Position numbers and translations under genes: made by a program | Notes under the pieces: generated by a model | Databases searched by the model: none | What the model saw: the letters and a program-made list of their open reading frames with translations, nothing else | Told to the model about the DNA's origin: nothing | Assembly: GCF_018531495.1 (NCBI RefSeq) | Contig: NZ_JAHDTI010000002.1 | Location: 186,001-250,000, forward strand | Reading direction: 5' to 3' | DNA length: 64,000 nt | Origin: Nonomuraea sediminis | Lineage (GTDB): Bacteria > Actinomycetota > Actinomycetes > Streptosporangiales > Streptosporangiaceae | Shown: piece by piece, positions 58,433 to 64,000 of the stretch | Layout: the number at the start of each line of letters is the position of its first letter | Position numbering within the stretch: position 1 is the first letter of the stretch

Positions 58433-60408
58433 GCGGGGACCCAGGCCCGCGTCGGGACGGTCGCCGTCAGCTCGAACCAGCCGTCCTCCAGGCCGACCTC
58501 CAGGTGCCCGTCCAGCGCCGCCAGCCGGGTGGTCAGGTTGCCGATCCCGGCCGAGCCGTGGCGTCCCTTCGACGCGCCCGCCCCGTCGTTGCGCACGCTC
58601 AGCCGTCCGGTGCCGTCGCGCGTGGTCGTGGTGATCGCGCACCGGCGGGCCGAGCTGTGCCGCAGCACGTTGGTGACGGCCTCCCTGAGCACGATGCCGA
58701 GCGTGGTGTCCACGTCGCCGCCGAGGGTGTCGTGGCCCAGGTCGAGCTCGACCTCGATCCCGGCGGCTGCCAGCAGCGAGCCCGCCGAGCGGGCCTCCGC
58801 GGTCAGCGACAGCTCCCCCTGCTCGCCCGAGACGGTGCGCAGGTCGCGCATCGCCCGTTCGGTCATGGCCAGCACGTCGTCGAGTTCCTTGCGCGCCCTG
58901 TCCTGGTCGAGCCTGCGGGCCAGCTCGCACTTGAGCAGGATCGCGGCCAGGCTGTGGCCGAGCAGGTCGTGCAGGTCGCGGGCGGCGCGCAGCCGCTCCT
59001 CGACCACGGCCGCGCGGGCCAGGCCGTCCCTGGACTCGCGCAGTTCCCTGGCCAGCTGGGCCAGCCTGAGCAGGCCGTACATGACCAGACCCGTCACCAC
59101 CGTGCTGATCGCGTAGTTCAGCGTCACGGGGAACGGCAGGCCGAGCAGCACCGCGGCGGCCACGACCACGCCCACGACGGCCGCCACCAGGGGCAGCGCG
59201 AGCGCCAGCGGAAAGGCGAGCAGGATCGGCCCCGCCAGGAACCCAGCAACACCCAGCCAGGGCTGCCCGAACAGCGGGATCGGCGCGAACGTCAGTACCG
59301 CCATGATCGCCAGCGCCCACGGGTGGCGGCCCTCGACCGAGCGCAGCTGCATGAAGACGATGACGGCCAGCGGTAGGGCCGGCCACGGCGAACCGGCCAT
59401 CAGCAGCGCCTTCGCCGAGAACCCGATCAGCACGGCCGCCAGCAGCGCCATCGACAGCGCGCCGTCGTGCGCCGGCTGCACGTGCGGGCGGACGGCGGGC
59501 AGTCTCGCCTCCACGGTCATCGAGGCGTCGTCCGCCAGGCCGACGGTCAGCGTGCCCCCTGCGGCTTCGACCTGGGCGGGCAGGTCGCCGAGGCTCTCGT
59601 CGCCGGCGGTGCGGGCGCCGTCGTTGGTCACGCGCAGCCGGACCGTGGCGCCCTCGGCGGAGGTCTCGATGCGGCAGGTGGTGGCGGTGCGCCGCCGTAC
59701 GATCTCCGTGACCGACTCCCTGAGCACCGCCGCCAGCAGCGCGCCGGCCGGGCCGAGCGGTTCCGTGTGCCCGGCGCGGACCTCCACGGTGACGCCGGCG
59801 GCGGCCAGCATGGCCTTGGCGGTGGTGATCTCGGGGGCCAGCGACATGGCCCGGTAGTTCGCCGCCGCGGCCCTGGCCTCGGCCAGCGAGCGGCGCGCGG
59901 TCTCCACGTCGGGGGTGCCTTCTCTGGCTCCGCCGGCGATCGCGGCCAGCGCCTTGCCCAGGCCGGTGCTGAGCTCCGCGGCGATGCGGAGCCGTTCCTC
60001 CGCCGCGGCCGTCATCGCCAGGGACAGCCTGGCCGCGTTCACCTCTTCGATCCGGTCGAGCATCCTGGTCAGGCCGTAGACGACCAGGGAGATCAGGATC
60101 ATGCTGATCACCGGGTCGACGGGGCCGAGCAGGACGGCGCTGACCGCCACCGCCGCGGCGAGCGGCCAGAGCCTGGTCAGCAGCAGCGACCCGCCGACGA
60201 ACCCGAGAATGCCGACCGAAGTGCCTGTATTAAGCACAAGCCCGTAGACCAGGGCGGCCTGGAGGACGACCAGCCACCAGATCCGCCATCGGATGAAGGC
60301 CACCTGGACCACGAACACGACCACCGCCAGGGGCGAACCCGCTCCCACGTAGATGCTCGCGAAGCCCGCGAACGCCGCGAGAACTATGAGATTCGCCCGG
60401 TTGTGCAC
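58429..60408 (-). CDS. Histidine kinase with two tandem modules, the first inactive
   Basis: 659 residues, about twice the usual size of this kinase type. Each half has a hydrophobic multi-helix sensor, a HisKA_3 helix and an ATPase-like domain. The second half is complete: EERLRAARDLHDLLGHSL with H480, and an ATP lid region (GIVLREAVTNVLRHSSARRC, SAGIGNLTTRLAALDG). The first half aligns with it 333 residues earlier (EERLRIAAELSTGLGKAL) with S147 in place of the histidine and a degraded ATP site (LRESVTEIVRRRTATTC). It is the partner of the response regulator it converges with. Confidence 0.9.
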   Translation of the reverse strand: MHNRANLIVLAAFAGFASIYVGAGSPLAVVVFVVQVAFIRWRIWWLVVLQAALVYGLVLNTGTSVGILGFVGGSLLLTRLWPLAAAVAVSAVLLGPVDPVISMILISLVVYGLTRMLDRIEEVNAARLSLAMTAAAEERLRIAAELSTGLGKALAAIAGGAREGTPDVETARRSLAEARAAAANYRAMSLAPEITTAKAMLAAAGVTVEVRAGHTEPLGPAGALLAAVLRESVTEIVRRRTATTCRIETSAEGATVRLRVTNDGARTAGDESLGDLPAQVEAAGGTLTVGLADDASMTVEARLPAVRPHVQPAHDGALSMALLAAVLIGFSAKALLMAGSPWPALPLAVIVFMQLRSVEGRHPWALAIMAVLTFAPIPLFGQPWLGVAGFLAGPILLAFPLALALPLVAAVVGVVVAAAVLLGLPFPVTLNYAISTVVTGLVMYGLLRLAQLARELRESRDGLARAAVVEERLRAARDLHDLLGHSLAAILLKCELARRLDQDRARKELDDVLAMTERAMRDLRTVSGEQGELSLTAEARSAGSLLAAAGIEVELDLGHDTLGGDVDTTLGIVLREAVTNVLRHSSARRCAITTTTRDGTGRLSVRNDGAGASKGRHGSAGIGNLTTRLAALDGHLEVGLEDGWFELTATVPTRAWVPA

Positions 60409-60417
60409 CCGAGCAGC

Positions 60418-61476
60418 CTAGACGCGGACCCGCCGCTCGCCCGCACCGGCCACCCGCTCCGACCGGCCATGACGGTCGCCGCCGCGCTCCTCGCTCCGCG
60501 CGAGCCGGCCGCTTGCGCTCCTGCGAGCCCGTGCGCGGGCCGTGACGAGCACCAGCACGGCGGCCGCCGTCACCAGCCCGGCGAGACCGGCCGCGGCCTG
60601 CAGCGTCAGGGCGTCGGGGTGGATGAGGGCCTGACCGCGCCGTGCCTGCCAGAGCGTCAGCGCGATGAGCCCGGCGTAACCGGCCGCGGCGACGACCACG
60701 AGCAGGGTGCGGGTGACCGTACCCGCGAGCAGGGTGAAGCGGCGCGACAGCAGGCGCAGGCCGATCGCGAGCAGCGGGATCACCTGCAGGGCGTGCAGGC
60801 CGACGAAGTGCGCCACCCGCAGGTCGCCGGCGCCGGTCTCCCAGCCGGTGACCGGCATCCCCGGGCCGCCGTCGGGCGCGCCGACGCTGTGCGCGCCGAT
60901 CGTGGTCAGGCGCAGCCCGGCGGCCAGGCCGTGCGCCTGGTCGGGGGTGGGCGCGGTCATCAGGTAGCCGATGGACATGCCCGCCAGCGAGATGGCGAGC
61001 CCGAGCGGGATCGCCCAGGACATCGCCCGGTCCACCCGCCGCTGCGCCACCAGCAGGATCCCCATCCCGAACGTCAGCAGCCAGCCCAGGTAGGCGGCCC
61101 CGCCCATGACCATGAACACGGTCTGGTCGAACCCGGTCTCGAAGTTGAAGTGGCTGCGCACGCCGCGCGCCGCCTGGAGTGTGATGGACGCGATCTCCGG
61201 CGTGACGAACCCCGCCACGGTCACGGTCCCCAGCCACCACAGCGTCCGGCGCCACCGCCCGGCCTGCCCGATCATCCACGCCAGCGTCGCCGCGTAGAGG
61301 CCGAGCGAGACGGCGAACTTGAACGGCTTGAGCCACACGCCCTGCCCCAGCACCTCCCGCCCGTCGACCACCAGCCCGACAAGGCTGACGAGGGCCAGCA
61401 CCCCCATCACCGCCGCACACCCGACAAGCGGCCCATGCCACGCCCCCGTGGCCTTCCTGCGTACCCAGGCACCCAT
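60418..61476 (-). CDS. Polytopic membrane protein, unknown
   Basis: 352 residues from an ATG with AAGGAGG upstream. About eight to nine helices (VGCAAVMGVLALVSLVGLVV, FAVSLGLYAATLAWMIGQA, AAYLGWLLTFGMGILLVA, AIPLGLAISLAGMSIGYLM, VAHFVGLHALQVIPLLAIGL) and a basic cytosolic tail (SGRLARSEERGGDRHGRS). Motifs WLKPFKFAVSLGLY and HFVGLHALQ recur in an uncharacterised actinobacterial membrane family. It ends nine bases from the kinase start and may be co-transcribed upstream of it. Confidence 0.75.
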   Translation of the reverse strand: MGAWVRRKATGAWHGPLVGCAAVMGVLALVSLVGLVVDGREVLGQGVWLKPFKFAVSLGLYAATLAWMIGQAGRWRRTLWWLGTVTVAGFVTPEIASITLQAARGVRSHFNFETGFDQTVFMVMGGAAYLGWLLTFGMGILLVAQRRVDRAMSWAIPLGLAISLAGMSIGYLMTAPTPDQAHGLAAGLRLTTIGAHSVGAPDGGPGMPVTGWETGAGDLRVAHFVGLHALQVIPLLAIGLRLLSRRFTLLAGTVTRTLLVVVAAAGYAGLIALTLWQARRGQALIHPDALTLQAAAGLAGLVTAAAVLVLVTARARARRSASGRLARSEERGGDRHGRSERVAGAGERRVRV

Positions 61477-61589
61477 GACGCCTCCTTCACATCGCCTGGG
61501 CACAACCCTCCCGCCCACCGGCAACGCGAACCAGAGACCCGATCACCACCCACCCATGACGTCGTCACGAACCAGACAGAAGGGGAGGG

Positions 61590-61632
61590 CCGGGATCTCG
61601 CACCGTCCCGGAAAAGCGGTGCGGGATCCCGG
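61590..61632. terminator. Strong hairpin terminator after the PLP-enzyme gene
   Basis: CCGGGATCTCGCACCG (61590-61605) pairs with CGGTGCGGGATCCCGG (61617-61632) over 16 positions with one mismatch, around an 11-base loop. It begins three bases past the stop of the gene at 61636 in the direction of its transcription and separates it from the membrane-protein gene. Confidence 0.85.
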
Positions 61633-61635
61633 GTG

Positions 61636-62784
61636 TTAGAAGTATGTCCGGATTAGGTCGACGACGGTGTCGTTCTCGTCTGCCACCAGGAGGGTTCGCC
61701 ATTTGTCGAAGGCGGTGCAGGGGTGGGAGACGCCGAAGCGGAGCAGGTCTCCGGGGGTGAGGGTGATTCCAGGAGGGACGTCCAGTTGGGCGTGGTGGTC
61801 GTTGACCGTTCGGACTTTGAGGTCGGGGTGGTCCAGTGAGACGGGGAGGTCGATGTCGTAGGGGGCCTCTCGTTTGCCCATGAGGGCGTAGGCGACGCCC
61901 GGTTCGGGGACCGACAGGACGGGCGCCCAGAGTTCGAGGGCCGCGTGGATCGGGCCGTGCGCGGTCAGGCGCTGGAAGGGCGTGAGGCGCTGGTAGTAGC
62001 CGTGGTCGTGGCTGACGTAGGCGCCACTGCGGATGACGAGCTGACCGTCGCCCGCGAGGTGGTCGGCCACCAGGTCGAACCAGATGCTGCCGCCCGCGCT
62101 GATGACGAACTCGTCCTCGGCGTGGGGCGCGACCGCCCTGGCCGCCTCGCGGAGCGATTTGAGGTAGCAGATCACCTCCTCGGCGTCCGCGATGCCGCCC
62201 TCGTAGCCGGAGATGCCCGCTACCCTGACCCGGCCGGCCGCGTAGGCGGCCAGGGCGGCTGCCTCCTCGACGGACCTGACGCCGGTACGGCCGCCCGGGT
62301 ACCCGACGTCGATCAGCACCCGGATCCCGGTGCCCGCGAGCAGGTCGACGCCCGCCCGCGAGTCCACCAGGCACAGGAAGTCGACGGGCTCGCCGGCGAT
62401 CCACGCCGCCAGGCGCCGGTCCACCAGCTCGTTGGCCAGCAGGATCCGCTCGACGCCGAAGCTGCGGCAGGCCCTGACCTGGCTGGGCGTGGCCGCGGTG
62501 ATGCCCCAGGCGCCCGCCTCCAGCTGCTGCTTGAACAGGGCGGGCGCCATCGTGGTCTTGCCGTGCGGGGCGAGCAGCACGCCGCGCCGGGCGCAGAAGT
62601 CGGCCAGCGCGGCGATGTTGGCCGAGACCGCCGCCCGCCGCAGCACCATGAACGGCGGCGTGAAGGGGCCGTCGTGCAGGCTGTGGCGGGCGGCGGCGAA
62701 CTCGGCGAAGCTCACCGGTTCACCCGGCCAGTGGATGCCGGTGGTCCTGGCATCCACATACTCGGTCGGGATCGTCAGTGGCAT
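61636..62784 (-). CDS. PLP- and metal-dependent D-threonine aldolase/D-serine dehydratase-type enzyme
   Basis: 382 residues of the alanine-racemase-fold (type III) group. PLP lysine K76 in LLAPHGKTTMAP; barrel landmarks WGITAATPSQVRACRSFGV and IRVLIDVGYPGGRTG; C-terminal metal-binding H-x-C in GVSHPCTAFDKW. Enzymes of this layout cleave D-threo-3-hydroxy amino acids or deaminate D-serine. The start overlaps the GH114 stop by one base (TGATG), so the two are translationally coupled, an unusual pairing. Confidence 0.88.
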   Translation of the reverse strand: MPLTIPTEYVDARTTGIHWPGEPVSFAEFAAARHSLHDGPFTPPFMVLRRAAVSANIAALADFCARRGVLLAPHGKTTMAPALFKQQLEAGAWGITAATPSQVRACRSFGVERILLANELVDRRLAAWIAGEPVDFLCLVDSRAGVDLLAGTGIRVLIDVGYPGGRTGVRSVEEAAALAAYAAGRVRVAGISGYEGGIADAEEVICYLKSLREAARAVAPHAEDEFVISAGGSIWFDLVADHLAGDGQLVIRSGAYVSHDHGYYQRLTPFQRLTAHGPIHAALELWAPVLSVPEPGVAYALMGKREAPYDIDLPVSLDHPDLKVRTVNDHHAQLDVPPGITLTPGDLLRFGVSHPCTAFDKWRTLLVADENDTVVDLIRTYF

Positions 62785-64000
62785 CAGCGGCAGGGGCGGT
62801 AGGGCTGGGAGAACAGGGTGGCGTCCTTGTTCTTGTGGATGGAGTTGAAGTTGAGGCCGTTGGCGGTGGCGCAGCGCCCGGAGGCGGTGTCGTTGGTGTT
62901 GCTGCTCATGGTGTACTCCACCTGGAGGACGGCCTTGCCCGCGCCGGTGAACTGGCTGTAGTCGCCGCACTCGCTGTACTGGACGCACTGCTCGTTGATC
63001 GCGAAGTCGAAGTCGCCGACCAGGTCCGAGATCTGCGAGATGTCGTTCTTCAGCGCCACGGACATGCCGTGCCGGTGCGCCATGGCCGCGAGCGCCTTGT
63101 TGTAGATCAGCTGGGTGGCGGCGGTGATGTTCCAGCCGGTCGTGTTCTGGCCGTCCTCGTAGGTGTTGACGACGTCGAACTCGACCGCGTCGAAGCCGGC
63201 CTGCTCGCAGAGCGTCACGCGCTTCTCCATGCGCTGGAGCATGAAGTCACGCTGACCGACGTTGTTGTTGATGTTGGCGTAGGACTCGTTCGTGAACCCG
63301 GGGTACGGCTTGCCGATGAGCTGGTGGTTGTGCGCGTTGTCCCAGTCGACGGCTTCCTGGTAGTCGGGGCGGAAGTTCTCGATACCCCCGGCGTCGACGT
63401 AGCAGATCGCGTGCCCGCCGTTGGCGTGGATCGCGTTGACCGCGGCCGTGTCGACGGTGTGGTTGTTGCCGGAGACCAGCTCGTCGACGTACAGGTCGAT
63501 GTCGAAGACGCTCGGCTTGACGCACGAGCCCCCCGTGTACGGCACGGCACAGATGTTGACGTCGATGCCGCCGGTCGAGGCGAAGGCGGTGTCGCCCTGG
63601 AGCTGGTACTGCCAGCGGCTGTTGAGCGCCGGCTTCCACATGGTGCCGCCACCGCCGCCGGAGGTGGTGGTCGCAGTCACGGCGCTCGAGGCGGCCGACT
63701 CGTTGCCCGCGGCGTCCAGCGCCTTGACGGTGAAGCTGTAGGAGGTGGAGGCGGCCAGGCCGGTCACGGTGGCGCTGGTCGAGGTGACCGTGGCGGCCAC
63801 GGCCCCGTCCTTGAGCACCTCGTAGCCGGTGACGCCCACGTTGTCGGTGGAGGCGTTCCACGACAGCGAGGCCGAGCTCGCGGTCGTGCCGGTGACGGCC
63901 AGGCCGGTCGGCGTCGAGGGCGGCGTGGTGTCGCTGGAGGACCCGCTCGTGACCGTGACGGCCTCGTAGTCCACGTCGGCGCTGTCGGAGGTGTTGTTGG
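62784..64000 (-). CDS. Secreted GH114-type glycosidase with fibronectin III domain (5' end outside window)
   Basis: At least 405 residues visible; the start lies beyond base 64000. The visible N terminus (NTSDSADVDYEAVTVTSGSS) looks like the end of a carbohydrate-binding domain. Then comes one Fn3 domain (about 85 residues, PSTPTGLAVTGTTASSASLS) and a Gly linker. The GH114 barrel follows: WQYQLQGDTAF, DIDLYVDE, ICYVDAGGIENFRPD, GFDAVEFDVVNTYEDG (acidic pair) and CVQYSECGDYSQFTGAGKAV. GH114 enzymes cut alpha-1,4-galactosaminogalactan-type polymers. Extracellular. Confidence 0.9.
   Translation of the reverse strand, partial: NNTSDSADVDYEAVTVTSGSSSDTTPPSTPTGLAVTGTTASSASLSWNASTDNVGVTGYEVLKDGAVAATVTSTSATVTGLAASTSYSFTVKALDAAGNESAASSAVTATTTSGGGGGTMWKPALNSRWQYQLQGDTAFASTGGIDVNICAVPYTGGSCVKPSVFDIDLYVDELVSGNNHTVDTAAVNAIHANGGHAICYVDAGGIENFRPDYQEAVDWDNAHNHQLIGKPYPGFTNESYANINNNVGQRDFMLQRMEKRVTLCEQAGFDAVEFDVVNTYEDGQNTTGWNITAATQLIYNKALAAMAHRHGMSVALKNDISQISDLVGDFDFAINEQCVQYSECGDYSQFTGAGKAVLQVEYTMSSNTNDTASGRCATANGLNFNSIHKNKDATLFSQPYRPCR

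Noticed and set aside
59467..61656. 729-codon plus-strand frame across the kinase and membrane-protein genes
   Set aside because: Arg/His/Pro/Gln-rich antisense artefact crossing two well-supported genes.

Overview
The window is high-GC DNA (roughly 70% by eye) from a mycelial actinomycete, most likely of the Streptosporangiales (Nonomuraea-like). That placement is an inference from base composition, GTG/TTG starts, several apparently leaderless genes, a SpoOM-type sporulation protein, PASTA and ECF-sigma proteins, DUF5753 XRE regulators, P450/ferredoxin pairs and very many TetR/MarR/AraC/LysR regulators. No rRNA, tRNA, CRISPR array, intact transposon or phage gene was seen. It reads as an accessory chromosomal arm.

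Layout. 1-3706: a sugar-acid locus with a SIS protein, an RpiR regulator, an L-rhamnonate dehydratase-type enolase and a Gfo/Idh oxidoreductase. 3756-9955: SpoOM, a serine hydrolase, an alpha/beta hydrolase, small membrane and CMD-like proteins, a secreted triple-repeat protein, an AraC regulator and a 47-residue membrane peptide. 10282-14812: a polysaccharide-utilisation block (large secreted protein, ROK regulator, GH105 hydrolase), which with the rhamnonate dehydratase suggests growth on rhamnogalacturonan. 14910-17562: two TetR genes and a P450-ferredoxin pair with a perfect divergent operator. 17601-30261: PASTA protein, a DHFR-like/YCII/ECF-sigma operon, erythromycin esterase, MalY-type lyase, MarR, FAD oxidoreductase, nitrilase/LysR, cupin and KhtT, the last followed by a deleted KhtU antiporter remnant.

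30413-38533: AraC/NmrA pair, unknown small genes, a CGNR zinc-finger regulator, two Pro-rich surface proteins and a sigma-like domain fused to a membrane anchor. 38536-46575 is the most interesting region: a tightly packed eight-gene operon (unknown protein, DHA2 exporter, 66-residue peptide, FMN 2-hydroxyacid oxidase, UbiC-like chorismate lyase, ATP-grasp-like protein, SMR exporter, half-size MFS protein) transcribed away from a class I terpene synthase, with two palindromic operators between them. I propose it as an uncharacterised small-molecule cluster. Flanking STAND ATPase (46665-48857) and XRE regulators (49068-50775) may control it.

50821-54639: SDR/P450 operon, a regulator with an IS30-type helix-turn-helix fused to a GbsR/MarR domain, and a deletion scar joining a truncated TetR to the C-terminal half of a P450. 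54659-60408: a MacB/FtsX-type ABC transporter facing a NarL-type response regulator and a histidine kinase made of two tandem modules, the first lacking its phospho-accepting histidine. 60418-64000: a membrane protein, a PLP D-amino-acid enzyme with a strong terminator, and a GH114 glycosidase running off the right edge.
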